Part shown: in pieces, positions 18,724-27,602 of the stretch
How positions within the stretch are numbered: the first letter of the stretch is position 1
Layout of the letters: the number at the start of each line of letters is the position of its first letter
NCBI GenBank assembly: GCA_964633225.1
Contig: CAZWFQ010000002.1
Location: forward strand, 1 to 64,000
Direction of reading: 5' to 3'
Origin: JAKQIM01 sp964633225
GTDB lineage: Bacteria > Chloroflexota > Anaerolineae > Anaerolineales > UBA4823
Length of the DNA stretch: 64,000 nucleotides
The notes under the pieces: model-generated
What the model was told of the DNA's origin: nothing
Databases searched by the model: none
The model's input: the letters and a program-made list of their open reading frames with translations, nothing else
Position numbers and translations under genes: made by a program

Positions 18724-18799
18724 TCAAAAGATTATATCCTAAAACCTTGGCGAAGGGACTGGCCTGCCTTCTCTGCCAATATATTGGAACCTTTTCCCA

Positions 18800-18828
18800 T
18801 TGCCCCATTTTGAATGCTTGCGTATAAT
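18800..18828 (+). promoter_or_regulatory. Putative mscL promoter
   Basis: TTGCCC, 17 bases, perfect TATAAT. The transcript would start near 18835, leaving an 80-base leader that contains the hairpin at 18851-18880. Confidence 0.65.
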
Positions 18829-18850
18829 TAGCTTGTTCTTAGACCTCTCT

Positions 18851-18880
18851 GAAAATTTGGGGAATGCCCAAGTAATTTTC
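18851..18880 (+). other. Small hairpin in the mscL leader
   Basis: GAAAATT (18851-18857) pairs with AATTTTC (18874-18880), and an inner TGGG/CCCA continues the stem. It lies between promoter and ribosome site. I match it to no known riboswitch. Confidence 0.35.
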
Positions 18881-18915
18881 GGATAGATGCTTAAATCGAC
18901 TATGGAGGAGATCAA

Positions 18916-19359
18916 ATGTTAAAAGAATTCAAAGAATTTGCAATGCGCGGCAATGTGCTGGACCTGGCAATCGGCGTGATCATCGGTGGCGCGTTCGGCA
19001 AAATTGTCACCTCGTTCGTCAACGATATCATCATGCCGCCCATCGGCCTGTTGTTAGGGCAGGTGAAATTCAGCGATCTGTTTTGGGTGATGAAAGGCGA
19101 AGTTCCGGCTGGCACCAGCCTGGATGTGGCAAAGACCCTTGAAGGTGTGGTCACCCTCAACTACGGCGCTTTCATCACCACGATCATTGATTTTCTCATC
19201 GTGGCCCTGGTCATCTTCCTGGTGGTAAAGCAGATCAACCGTATGAAGAAACCCGCTCCGGCTCCGGCTGCCCCACCCACCAAAGACTGCCCATACTGCT
19301 ACTCTGCGGTCAACCTCAAGGCCACCCGCTGCCCAAATTGTACATCAGAGCTTAAGTAA
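18916..19359 (+). CDS. mscL: Large-conductance mechanosensitive channel with C-terminal zinc ribbon
   Basis: This membrane-tension safety valve opens during osmotic downshock. The N-terminal helix and pore segment (EFKEFAMRGNVLDLAIGVIIG) are textbook MscL, as is the second helix FLIVALVIFLVVKQINR. The outer loop is longer than in E. coli. After a Pro/Ala linker, the usual cytoplasmic helical bundle is replaced by a CxxC-x10-CxxC zinc ribbon (C125, C128, C139, C142). Length is 147 residues. GGAGGAG precedes the ATG. Confidence 0.95.
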   Translation: MLKEFKEFAMRGNVLDLAIGVIIGGAFGKIVTSFVNDIIMPPIGLLLGQVKFSDLFWVMKGEVPAGTSLDVAKTLEGVVTLNYGAFITTIIDFLIVALVIFLVVKQINRMKKPAPAPAAPPTKDCPYCYSAVNLKATRCPNCTSELK

Positions 19360-19389
19360 GACGGTATTTTCGACAAAGAACAGCACATG

Positions 19390-19427
19390 GGGTTGTATGG
19401 GCGAGGTGCTAAACGCTCATACAACCC
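19390..19427 (+). terminator. Hairpin after mscL
   Basis: 14-base arms 19390-19403 and 19414-19427 pair with one mismatch and are followed by an AT-rich run. It lies just before the alaS ribosome site (AAAGGAG). Confidence 0.6.
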
Positions 19428-19451
19428 TATATTAAATTAAAAGGAGTTCGA

Positions 19452-22199
19452 ATGACCATCCAGGCCCAACAGCCGCTTAGCGGTGCAGAAATACGTAAGA
19501 TGTTCATCGAGTTTTTCGAAGAAGTCGGCCACACCTATGTGCCATCCGCTTCACTCGTCCCCGGTGGAGACCAGACCCTGCTCTTTACCAATGCAGGCAT
19601 GGTACAGTTCAAAGATGTGTTCTTGGGCACCGATAAGCGCTCTTACACTCGCGCCGCCAACTCTCAAAAGTGCATGCGCGTGGCTGGCAAGCACAACGAC
19701 CTGGATGACGTAGGGCGTGATGACACGCACCACACTTTCTTCGAAATGCTAGGCAACTGGTCATTCGGCGATTATTACAAAAAAGAGGCCATCCAATGGG
19801 CCTGGCAGCTACTGACCGAGGTCTGGCACTTGCCCAAAGAGCGCCTGTGGGCCACCTGTTTTCGCGACGATAAAGGCGATATTCCCCAGGACGATGATGC
19901 TGCTACCATTTGGCGCACCCAGCCCGGCATGGACCCAACCCACGTGGTTTACTTTGGGCGCAAAGATAATTTTTGGGAAATGGCCGATGTGGGCCCTTGC
20001 GGCCCTAGCAGCGAGGTGAACATCGACCGCGGGCCTGAGTACTGCGATAAACAAGGTGTTCCCGGCCACCAGTGCAGCGTCAATGGCGATTGCAAGCGCT
20101 TCTTAGAATTATGGAACCTGGTTTTCATCCAGTACAACCGCATCGATGCCAACCACCTCGAGCCACTGCCCGCCACCCATGTCGATACCGGCATGGGCTT
20201 TGAGCGGATCGTCTCTGTGCTGCAAGGCGTCGATTCGAACTACCGCACCGATCTATTATGGCCCCTTATTCAGCAAACCCAACAGCTCACCGGGCAGACA
20301 GATGCTGAACGTGAAGCCAACTTCACCCCCTATCGTGTCATTGCCGATCATACCCGCTCGGCATCCTTCTTGATCGCTGATGGTGTGGTGCCCGGCAACC
20401 TGGGGCGCAATTACGTGGTGCGCATGATCATCCGCCGCGCGTACCGCTTTGCGGGGAAGATCGGCCTGCACGAGCCGTTCATGGCACAGGTGGCCGAAAA
20501 AGTGATCGATGGCTACGGCCAGGCCTTTCCCGAGCTGGTGCGCAACCGTGCTGCCATCCTGCGCGCCATGACGCGCGAAGAAGAGCAGTTCCAGCGCACC
20601 CTAGACCGGGCCACCGCCAACCTTGAGAACTTGTTGACCGACCTACAAGAGCGCGGCGAAACCGTTCTTTCGGGCGAGCAGGCCGCAATTCTATATAGCA
20701 CCTACGGCATGCCGCTAGAGATCACGCGCGACATCGCACGCGAGCGCGGCCTGGATGTAGACGAGGCGGGCTTCAAAAAGGCCATGGAAGAACACCGCCT
20801 GGCTTCGGGAGCCGGCAAAGCCATGGGGCCATTGGGCGGCGAAGATGTAGATATCTACCGCAGCGTATTCGCAGAGCTTGAGAAGAACGGCAGCCTGACA
20901 TCTAAAGGCGTGCTGTACAACCCTTACACCCGCCTGGAAGTGGAGGGCCCTGTCCTTGCACTGATTGTTAAGGGGCAGCCCGTCACCGAGGCACAAACTG
21001 GCGATCCGGTGGAAGTGTTATTACCCGACACCTGTTTTTATGTCGAATCGGGCGGGCAGGTTTCGGATACCGGCGTCATTCGCTCTGCAGATGACGAGTG
21101 GGAGGTGCAGGTTGAAGAAATGCGCAAGCCGGCGGCAGGGACCATCGTGCATGTTGGCACCATCACCCGCGGCGCGCCCAGGGTTGGCGACCAGGCCATT
21201 GCCAGCGTCGATACTCAGCGCCGGAGCGACATCATGCGCAACCACACCGCCACCCACCTGCTGCATGCTGAGCTGCGCACTGTATTAGGCGAGCACGCTC
21301 GCCAGGCTGGTTCGCTGGTGGCTCCCGACCGGTTGCGCTTCGACTTCACCCATCCCGAGGCAGTCACACCAGAACAACTGGCGCGCATCGAAGCCGGCGT
21401 TAACCGCAATGTGCTGGGCAATTATGCCCTTGCCATCACGCAAAAGCCCCTACAGCAGGCCATTAGCGAAGGCGCCATGGCTTTGTTCGGTGAAAAATAT
21501 GCCGATGTAGTGCGCACGATCACCATTGGGGACCAGGAACCGTTTTCGTACGAGCTATGCGGCGGCACCCACGTGGAAGAGACGGGTGATATTGGCATTT
21601 GCCTGATCGTTAGCGAAGGCAGCGTGGCATCTGGCATCCGGCGCATTGAGGCCGTCACCGGGCGCGGCGCCTACGATCTGGTGCAGCGCCGCTTCCACGC
21701 CCTTGGGCAAGCGGCTGCCATGTTAGGCACGGCCCCCGATCTGCTGCCCGAAAAAGCTGCTGCTTTGCTTGACGATCTGAGCGCGGGGCGTAAACAAATT
21801 GCTGCCTTGCGTCAAAGTCTGGCCGCGGCTGAATTTGAACAATCCTTACAATCCACCACACTGGTCAAAGATGTGCATGTGCTAACCGCCACCCTGCCCG
21901 AAGCCGATGCTGACACCTTGCGCCAGATGGTGGATCGCTTCCGCCAACAACACCCAACCTGTGGGGTTGCCGTGCTTGCCTCGGTCAGCCAGGGGCGCCC
22001 AACCCTGATTGCGGCAGTCACCGACGACCTGGTGAGGCGTGGTGTACACGCCGGAGATCTGGTCAAGTTTGTTGCCGCACCGCTGGGCGGCGGTGGAGGC
22101 GGGAAGCCGAACCTGGCCCAGGCTGGCGGGAAAGATTCCAGCAAACTGGCTGAGGCATTAGCCAGTGTTTCGGGTTGGCTGGAAAACAAGCTCAAGTAA
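19452..22199 (+). CDS. alaS: Alanyl-tRNA synthetase
   Basis: This class II synthetase charges tRNA-Ala. It has 915 residues with all domains: aminoacylation core (FTNAGMVQFKDVFLG, THVDTGMGFERI), editing domain with the zinc motif NHTATHLLHAEL and CGGTHVEETGDIG, and a C-Ala domain ending with a Gly-rich GGGGGGKPNLAQAGG loop. The core carries an extra Cys/His-rich insert (EYCDKQGVPGHQC...CKRF) found in some bacterial AlaRS. Start supported by AAAGGAG at 19440. Confidence 0.98.
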   Translation: MTIQAQQPLSGAEIRKMFIEFFEEVGHTYVPSASLVPGGDQTLLFTNAGMVQFKDVFLGTDKRSYTRAANSQKCMRVAGKHNDLDDVGRDDTHHTFFEMLGNWSFGDYYKKEAIQWAWQLLTEVWHLPKERLWATCFRDDKGDIPQDDDAATIWRTQPGMDPTHVVYFGRKDNFWEMADVGPCGPSSEVNIDRGPEYCDKQGVPGHQCSVNGDCKRFLELWNLVFIQYNRIDANHLEPLPATHVDTGMGFERIVSVLQGVDSNYRTDLLWPLIQQTQQLTGQTDAEREANFTPYRVIADHTRSASFLIADGVVPGNLGRNYVVRMIIRRAYRFAGKIGLHEPFMAQVAEKVIDGYGQAFPELVRNRAAILRAMTREEEQFQRTLDRATANLENLLTDLQERGETVLSGEQAAILYSTYGMPLEITRDIARERGLDVDEAGFKKAMEEHRLASGAGKAMGPLGGEDVDIYRSVFAELEKNGSLTSKGVLYNPYTRLEVEGPVLALIVKGQPVTEAQTGDPVEVLLPDTCFYVESGGQVSDTGVIRSADDEWEVQVEEMRKPAAGTIVHVGTITRGAPRVGDQAIASVDTQRRSDIMRNHTATHLLHAELRTVLGEHARQAGSLVAPDRLRFDFTHPEAVTPEQLARIEAGVNRNVLGNYALAITQKPLQQAISEGAMALFGEKYADVVRTITIGDQEPFSYELCGGTHVEETGDIGICLIVSEGSVASGIRRIEAVTGRGAYDLVQRRFHALGQAAAMLGTAPDLLPEKAAALLDDLSAGRKQIAALRQSLAAAEFEQSLQSTTLVKDVHVLTATLPEADADTLRQMVDRFRQQHPTCGVAVLASVSQGRPTLIAAVTDDLVRRGVHAGDLVKFVAAPLGGGGGGKPNLAQAGGKDSSKLAEALASVSGWLENKLK

Positions 22200-22216
22200 C
22201 CCAGGGAGAAACAGTT

Positions 22217-23071
22217 ATGGACAAGCAAGAAGCCACCGAATTCATTTTACAAGCGCTGGCTAACAACCAGTCTCCATCTGAGATTGCCAGCCAGTTGGCA
22301 GGCGAGCTGAAGGCTCCACGCGAATTTGTTGAACGGTTTGTTCTACAGGTTGCAGCCCAACATGCCGCGGCAGAGCCACCTGCCCCAGAAGCAGAGGCCG
22401 CACCAGCCGTAGAGCCGGCAACTGCCCAAGAAGCAGACGTTGAGCCAGCCGCAGAGCTGGCGTCGGACACAGAGGCAGCAGTTGTAGCAGCGGCAGACCT
22501 GGCACCGGGCCTAGAAGCAGAAGAAGCCCCCTTACAGACCACCGGTTTCCAGGAAGATGAAGAAACATCTTTCCCCGCGCTGCCCGTGGCCCATACGCCC
22601 GCGGCAGATCCGGATGCTCAGCCGGCGGAAGCGGATGGCGCACAGGCAAACGATCTACTGGATGATAAAGACCTGGTCAAGGTGGTCTTGCGCTCTCTGA
22701 ATAAAGGCGATAACCGCGATGATATCATCACCATGGTCTGTGAACGCACCAACGCGGCGTGGCCTCAAGCCCAGCGCATGGTTGCTCAGGTTGAAGTAGA
22801 TCATTACCAGGGCCTGTCTTTCAAGCGCAACCTGCCCCTGTTATTGGGCAGCATCGTGATTGGCGTCTTGGGCATTGCGGTGATGCTCTTTGGCGTGCTT
22901 GCTGCTGCGCCTTATCTATCCACAATCACAGGCGAAACCGGCAGCGTCCCCCAGAATTTGATTAACTCGTCCATCGGACCGGATGACGCCCTATTTTTAG
23001 CACTGGTCGGCGTCGGTATGTCAGCCGTTGGCGGGCTTGGGATCTTCCGAGCCCTGCAAGATCACCTCTAG
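22217..23071 (+). CDS. Membrane protein with UBA-like N-terminus and Ala/Glu-rich linker
   Basis: The start at 22217 has a GGGAG site upstream and gives 284 residues. Residues 1-45 (EATEFILQALANNQSPSEIA) form a small helical module and a similar one recurs near 150-190 (DLVKVVLRSLNKGDNRDDII). Between them is a long Ala/Glu/Pro-rich low-complexity linker. Two membrane helices follow (about 205-232 and 255-280). It lies 17 bases after alaS, so it is probably co-transcribed. No function recognised. Confidence 0.65.
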   Translation: MDKQEATEFILQALANNQSPSEIASQLAGELKAPREFVERFVLQVAAQHAAAEPPAPEAEAAPAVEPATAQEADVEPAAELASDTEAAVVAAADLAPGLEAEEAPLQTTGFQEDEETSFPALPVAHTPAADPDAQPAEADGAQANDLLDDKDLVKVVLRSLNKGDNRDDIITMVCERTNAAWPQAQRMVAQVEVDHYQGLSFKRNLPLLLGSIVIGVLGIAVMLFGVLAAAPYLSTITGETGSVPQNLINSSIGPDDALFLALVGVGMSAVGGLGIFRALQDHL

Positions 23072-23101
23072 CCTTTCACGGCGTGCCGGATTCAAACCAG
23101 C

Positions 23102-24607
23102 ATGAAAACCCAGCTCATTCAATTGGAACCTAACGATGACTTCATTTCGGTCAGCGATCGAATGGGCTGGAGTCAAACCGGGCGCATCTTGTTGATTTGG
23201 CCACGGCGCAGCCAGGTACTTATCCGCCGCCTGGATCTGGTGCTATTACTGCGCCGCAGCGCTGAGTTGGGCGCCCAGCTTGCCCTGGTGACCAACAACA
23301 ACCAGGTACGTTATCACGCCGCCGAGCTTGGCATACCGGTCTTCAAGACCCCATCGGATGCGCAAGGCGCCCGTTGGCGTACCCGCCGCCTGCGCTGGCG
23401 AGGCAAACGCAGCCTTCCCCCTCCAAATCCAGAGACACTGCGCACCACCAAGCCGGTATTCACGCCCGGATGGCAAAACCATCCGGCAGTGCGCCTGGGA
23501 GCTTTTGCGTTAGGTGTCTTGGCACTGCTAATATTGATGGCCTTTTTGTTACCTGGGGCGCAGTTAAAGCTCAGCCCTGAGATACGCTCCCAAGAAGTCA
23601 CCCTGCCCGTCTCAGCCAGCGCAGAAATCACGGCTGTCAACCTGGCGGGCGAGCTGCCAGCCCACCCGGTCAGTATCATCGTCGAAGGACGCAGCAGCCT
23701 TGATTCCAGCGGCACCATCCAGGTTCCCTATCAACCAGCCATTGGCGGCGTGCGCTTCACCAATCTGACCGAACATGCCGTAACAATCCCCGCGGGGACG
23801 GTAGTCAGCAGCCTGGGCGTGCCGCCAATCCGTTTTAAGACAAACCGAGAGGGAGAAGTTCAGGCTGGGCCTGGCAAGAGCACGATCCTTTCTTGCACAG
23901 CCCTACTGCCGGGGCCAGATGGCAACCTGGCAGCCAACAGCCTGGTGGCAATCGAGGGAACACTTGGACTCAGCCTCTCAGCCACCAACCCTGCGCCCAC
24001 CCACAGCGGCAGCAGCGGCTCAGCCCCAGCTCCCAGCGACCAAGACCGCCTGACCCTATATACCCAGCTACTCGATACGCTGCGCCAGACGGCCCTGGCA
24101 GATCTGCAAGCGGGCTTATCGGCTGGAGATATCGCTTTGCTGCCCACTCTGGTTCTGTCGAACACGCTCGAAGAAACCTATACACCAGCCGGAGGGGAAC
24201 CCGGCGCCCAAGTGGCGCTTACCTTGCAGTTGGAGTTCCAGGCGCTGGTGGTCTCAAATGAAGATCTCATTGCCCTGGTCACACCCATCATGAATGCCAG
24301 CCTGCCCACCGGATTTGCAGTGCAATCCGACACATTATCCATCAAAGCGCAGACCTCTCCGAAATTAGATGAGAGCGCGGGCGTTGTGCGGTGGACGCTC
24401 TTTGCTGCTCGCACGCTGCAAGCTGCGATCTCACCTTCTCAAGCGGTTGGCCTGGCCCTGGGCCAACCAACCACCCAGGCCACCCTGCGCCTGGCCGAAG
24501 CCTTGCCCCTGGCAGGGCCGCCGGAGCTGCGCCTTTATCCATCCTGGTGGCCGCGCTTGCCTTTCCTGCCGTTCCGCATCACTGTGCTCACCCTCAGCCA
24601 ACCCTAA
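23102..24607 (+). CDS. Membrane-anchored protein with baseplate J-like region
   Basis: This 501-residue protein has an N-terminal Rossmann-like cytoplasmic domain (residues 1-90; LALVTNNNQVRYHAAELGIPVF), a basic stretch, one membrane helix (about 132-152) and a large outward beta-rich domain. Within it, GGVRFTNLTEHAVTIPAGTVV and DGNLAANSLVAIEG resemble the baseplate J/gp47 fold of phage tails. No phage genes surround it, so a tail role is unlikely. It sits just upstream of ruvX and mltG. Function unknown. Confidence 0.65.
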   Translation: MKTQLIQLEPNDDFISVSDRMGWSQTGRILLIWPRRSQVLIRRLDLVLLLRRSAELGAQLALVTNNNQVRYHAAELGIPVFKTPSDAQGARWRTRRLRWRGKRSLPPPNPETLRTTKPVFTPGWQNHPAVRLGAFALGVLALLILMAFLLPGAQLKLSPEIRSQEVTLPVSASAEITAVNLAGELPAHPVSIIVEGRSSLDSSGTIQVPYQPAIGGVRFTNLTEHAVTIPAGTVVSSLGVPPIRFKTNREGEVQAGPGKSTILSCTALLPGPDGNLAANSLVAIEGTLGLSLSATNPAPTHSGSSGSAPAPSDQDRLTLYTQLLDTLRQTALADLQAGLSAGDIALLPTLVLSNTLEETYTPAGGEPGAQVALTLQLEFQALVVSNEDLIALVTPIMNASLPTGFAVQSDTLSIKAQTSPKLDESAGVVRWTLFAARTLQAAISPSQAVGLALGQPTTQATLRLAEALPLAGPPELRLYPSWWPRLPFLPFRITVLTLSQP

Positions 24608-24628
24608 AACGAGTGCAATCTACTGACT

Positions 24629-25051
24629 ATGCGCATAATTGCCATTGACCCAGGCGAAAAACATATTGGGGTTGCCTTGAGTGATCCAACCGGCACCATC
24701 GCCAACCCCCTGACCGTGCTGAAGCATGTCGCACGCCCGGTGGATGCTGCCACCATTGCCGACCTGGCCCACCAGCATGAAGCCGGGCGCATTATCGTGG
24801 GGCAAGCCCTGGATGACGATGGGCAGCCCACCCAGCAAAGCCGCCGAGCCGCTCGCCTGGCAGAGGCCATCCGCCAGCAGTGTGAACTGCCTGTTGAGCT
24901 ATGGGATGAAAGCGGCTCCACCCAGGCAGCTCGTGCAGCCCGTTTGCAAATGGGCGTGGTGCGCAGCAAGCGCCGCGGCCACCTGGATGACCTGGCTGCC
25001 ACCTATATTCTGCAAACCTACCTGGACGCAAACCCAACCAGAAATTGCTGA
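24629..25051 (+). CDS. ruvX: Holliday-junction resolvase-like nuclease RuvX/YqgF
   Basis: This 140-residue RNase-H-fold protein has the first catalytic Asp in IAIDPGEKHIGVALS, the Glu/Ser region ELWDESGSTQAA, and a C-terminal DDLAATYILQTYLD with the last acidic residues. The family is linked to 16S rRNA 5'-end processing and possibly junction resolution. It is followed 6 bases later by mltG, a common bacterial arrangement. Confidence 0.9.
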   Translation: MRIIAIDPGEKHIGVALSDPTGTIANPLTVLKHVARPVDAATIADLAHQHEAGRIIVGQALDDDGQPTQQSRRAARLAEAIRQQCELPVELWDESGSTQAARAARLQMGVVRSKRRGHLDDLAATYILQTYLDANPTRNC

Positions 25052-25057
25052 GCAAAG

Positions 25058-26200
25058 ATGACTCGTCGCAAACAAGCCTCGCACTTCCAATTATTGTTTT
25101 TGCCACTGATCGCCCTCTTCTTATTCACACTGGTCTTGCTTGGTGCGGCGGTGATAAGCATCCCCCGCCAGGCGAGTGAAATTTATGGCCCCCCCGCCCC
25201 CGGGCTGGATACCAGGCAGCAGTATACCCTCTCAACCATTTTATTAATCCGGGCAGATAATTTGACCCAGGCACTCAACCCCGGCGGGCCAGAGATGCAG
25301 TTTGTGATCGAGCCGGGCGAATCAACGCCATCGATCACCGGTCGTCTTTGGGAAGCTGGACTCATCCCCGACCCGGCTGCCTTCCGCTCTTACTTACAAT
25401 ACAGCGGTTTAGACACCCGGCTTCAGGCCGGGGAATACACGCTCAACCCGGGCATGTCTCCGATACAAATAGCCCAGGTCATGCAAAGCGCCATCTCAGC
25501 CAAGGTTACTTTTGCCATCCTGGCAGGTTGGCGGATCGAGGAGATTGCCGCCAGCCTGCCCACCTCTGGCCTGGATATCTCGGCAGACGAATTTCTGGCC
25601 GCGGTACAAGTCAGCCCTGAAGGCTATTCCTTTTCCGCTGAGCTGCCCGGCAATTCGATTGAAGGGTTTCTATTCCCCGGCACGTACGATCTTGCACGCG
25701 AGACAACCGCCCAACAGCTCATCCCGGCACTGCTTGGCCGTTTCGAAGAAAGCGTCAGCAGCGAACTGCGCCAGGGCTATTCTGAACAAGGGCTGACCAT
25801 CTACCAGGCTGTGACCCTGGCTGCCATCGTTGAACGCGAAGCGGTTGTTGATGATGAGATGCCCCTGATCGCTTCGGTCTTTTACAACCGGCTGGCGGCT
25901 AGCGCCCAACTGGCTTCAGACCCGACGGTGCAGTATGCCCTGGGGTACAACACAGACCAGGCTACCTGGTGGACCAATCCGCTCAGCCTGGCCAACCTGG
26001 AATTCAATTCTCCATATAACACCTATATCTATGCCGGCTTGCCGCCCGGCCCAATCTGCAACCCCGGCCTGGCTGCCCTGCGGGCGGTGGCTTTTCCAGC
26101 CCAGACACCCTACTATTACTTCCGGGCCGCCTGCGACGGATCGGGGCGGCACTTATTTGCAGTGACTTATGAAGAACACTTGCAAAATGCCTGCCCCTAA
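25058..26200 (+). CDS. mltG: Endolytic murein transglycosylase MltG
   Basis: MltG cuts nascent peptidoglycan strands at the membrane. The 380-residue protein has a single N-terminal helix (about 10-32), a LysM-like subdomain (FVIEPGESTPSITGRLWEAGLI), then the YceG catalytic domain: GSIEGFLFPGTY-type GNSIEGFLFPGTYDL, the catalytic Glu in AAIVEREAV, and NSPYNTYIYAGLPPGPICNPG. Its presence implies the cell makes peptidoglycan. The 3' end overlaps the histidine phosphatase gene. Confidence 0.95.
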   Translation: MTRRKQASHFQLLFLPLIALFLFTLVLLGAAVISIPRQASEIYGPPAPGLDTRQQYTLSTILLIRADNLTQALNPGGPEMQFVIEPGESTPSITGRLWEAGLIPDPAAFRSYLQYSGLDTRLQAGEYTLNPGMSPIQIAQVMQSAISAKVTFAILAGWRIEEIAASLPTSGLDISADEFLAAVQVSPEGYSFSAELPGNSIEGFLFPGTYDLARETTAQQLIPALLGRFEESVSSELRQGYSEQGLTIYQAVTLAAIVEREAVVDDEMPLIASVFYNRLAASAQLASDPTVQYALGYNTDQATWWTNPLSLANLEFNSPYNTYIYAGLPPGPICNPGLAALRAVAFPAQTPYYYFRAACDGSGRHLFAVTYEEHLQNACP

Positions 26201-26756
26201 GCTTTTATTGGTCAAGCACGCTGCGCCGCTCATCTGCCCAGATGTACCTGCCCACCAATGGCACCTCGCTCAGGGCGGAATTGAAAAGGCATCCCAAATG
26301 GCTTCTGTCCTGCAAACGCACACCCCTCAGGCGCTTGCTTCCAGCCGCGAGCCAAAAGCCAACGAGACGGCAGCCATCATTGGCGATCGCCTGGGGCTAC
26401 CAGTTGAGATCATCTCTGGACTGCATGAGCATGAACGCAGCCACACTCCTTTTAGTGAGCAGGCCGCCTTCGAGGCCGCCGTGCGAGCCTGTCTCTGTCG
26501 TCCAGGCGAGCTGGTCTACGGCGATGAAACTGCCGACCAGGCCTACAGCCGCTTCTCGGCGGCAATTGAGCATTTCCTGGCTCAGCACCCGGGTCAAACC
26601 GTGGCTGTGGTGGCACATGGCACCGTGATCAGTCTGTTCGTTTCCCGCCACTGCGGGCTGGAACCATTCACCTTTTGGCGCAAGTTGGGCCTGCCGGCCC
26701 TGGTCATTCTATCCAGACCAGACCTGGCCCTGATCCAGGTGGTCGAATCCATCTAA
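26187..26756 (+). CDS. Histidine phosphatase family protein
   Basis: This protein of about 189 residues belongs to the phosphoglycerate-mutase-like superfamily. The usual RHG motif reads KHA (LLLVKHAAP), keeping the catalytic His but replacing Arg by Lys. The second His is in VVAHGTVISLF, and a Glu in LHEHERSH could be the acid. The substrate is unknown. An alternative ATG at 26169 adds six residues. Both overlap the mltG end, and neither has a clear ribosome site. Confidence 0.8.
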   Translation: MPAPKLLLVKHAAPLICPDVPAHQWHLAQGGIEKASQMASVLQTHTPQALASSREPKANETAAIIGDRLGLPVEIISGLHEHERSHTPFSEQAAFEAAVRACLCRPGELVYGDETADQAYSRFSAAIEHFLAQHPGQTVAVVAHGTVISLFVSRHCGLEPFTFWRKLGLPALVILSRPDLALIQVVESI

Positions 26757-26786
26757 TTTCACCCATCATTCTTCCCAAGGAAAAAC

Positions 26787-27599
26787 ATGAAATTCGCCAT
26801 CAACTACTCACATCCTGCAGCAGCCCTTTTGGCCGCAGGCCGCATCAATTTAGATTACTTCAAGGTTCCCAATTGGCCGCACCTGATTGCTGAAGCGCGC
26901 GAATACTGCCCGCTGGCCGTACACTTCGACCTGGATGCCGGATCTGGTCAACTGGCTGAAAAAACTGACTGGGAACTGGTGGAACGCTTGCTGAACATGA
27001 CAGGCACGCCGCACGTTAACTTACACCTGGACCCCTCGGCCGAATTCTATCCGGGCATGCGAATTGACGAGCCAGAACCGGCCCAATTTGCCGAGGTGGT
27101 TGAGCGCATGCTGGCCGATGTGTGGGCTGCCGTGAAACGCTTTGGCCCTGGGCATGTCATCATTGAGAATGTGCCCTATCGCGGGGCCGAAGGGCAAACG
27201 ATGCGCCCGGCTGCCGAACCTGCCATCATCAGCCGGGTCATCGAAGAAACCGGCTGTGGGCTGCTATTTGACATTCAACATGCCCGCATTGCCGCCCACT
27301 ACCTGGGCATACCAGAATTGGATTATATCCAGGCTCTGCCCATGGCAAACCTGCGCGAACTACATTTTGCAGGTCTACACGTTATAGACGGCAAGTTAGT
27401 CGATCATCTGCCCGTATTAGCTGGTGACTGGGAGGTATTGGCCTGGGTTCTCGAACAGATCCGAGATAAAAAATGGAATCACCCCTGGATGCTGGCCTTT
27501 GAGTACGGCGGCGTTGGAGGGCCGTTCACCTGGCGCACGGACGGCCAGGTGATGGAAGAACAAGTGCCCAAATTATACGAGATGGTCAAAGAGATTTGA
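26787..27599 (+). CDS. DUF692-like TIM-barrel protein (possible multinuclear-iron enzyme)
   Basis: This 270-residue protein has a TIM-barrel pattern and motifs placed like those of DUF692 enzymes (MbnB, TglH, ChrH): IIENVPY (E127, N128), LLFDIQHA (D162, H165), ELHFAG (H193), VDHLPV (D206, H207) and FEYGG (E239). Characterised DUF692 proteins use two or three irons to oxidise cysteines in small peptides, usually beside a precursor peptide and a partner protein. Neither is recognisable here. It could instead be another xylose-isomerase-like barrel. AAGGAAA precedes the ATG. It converges on an SGNH-like gene. Confidence 0.6.
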   Translation: MKFAINYSHPAAALLAAGRINLDYFKVPNWPHLIAEAREYCPLAVHFDLDAGSGQLAEKTDWELVERLLNMTGTPHVNLHLDPSAEFYPGMRIDEPEPAQFAEVVERMLADVWAAVKRFGPGHVIIENVPYRGAEGQTMRPAAEPAIISRVIEETGCGLLFDIQHARIAAHYLGIPELDYIQALPMANLRELHFAGLHVIDGKLVDHLPVLAGDWEVLAWVLEQIRDKKWNHPWMLAFEYGGVGGPFTWRTDGQVMEEQVPKLYEMVKEI

Positions 27600-27602
27600 T
27601 GC

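Noticed and set aside
23102..24607. Prophage or tail-like system suggested by the baseplate-J-like protein
   Set aside because: No other phage, tail, portal or integrase genes lie within the window; neighbours are housekeeping genes.
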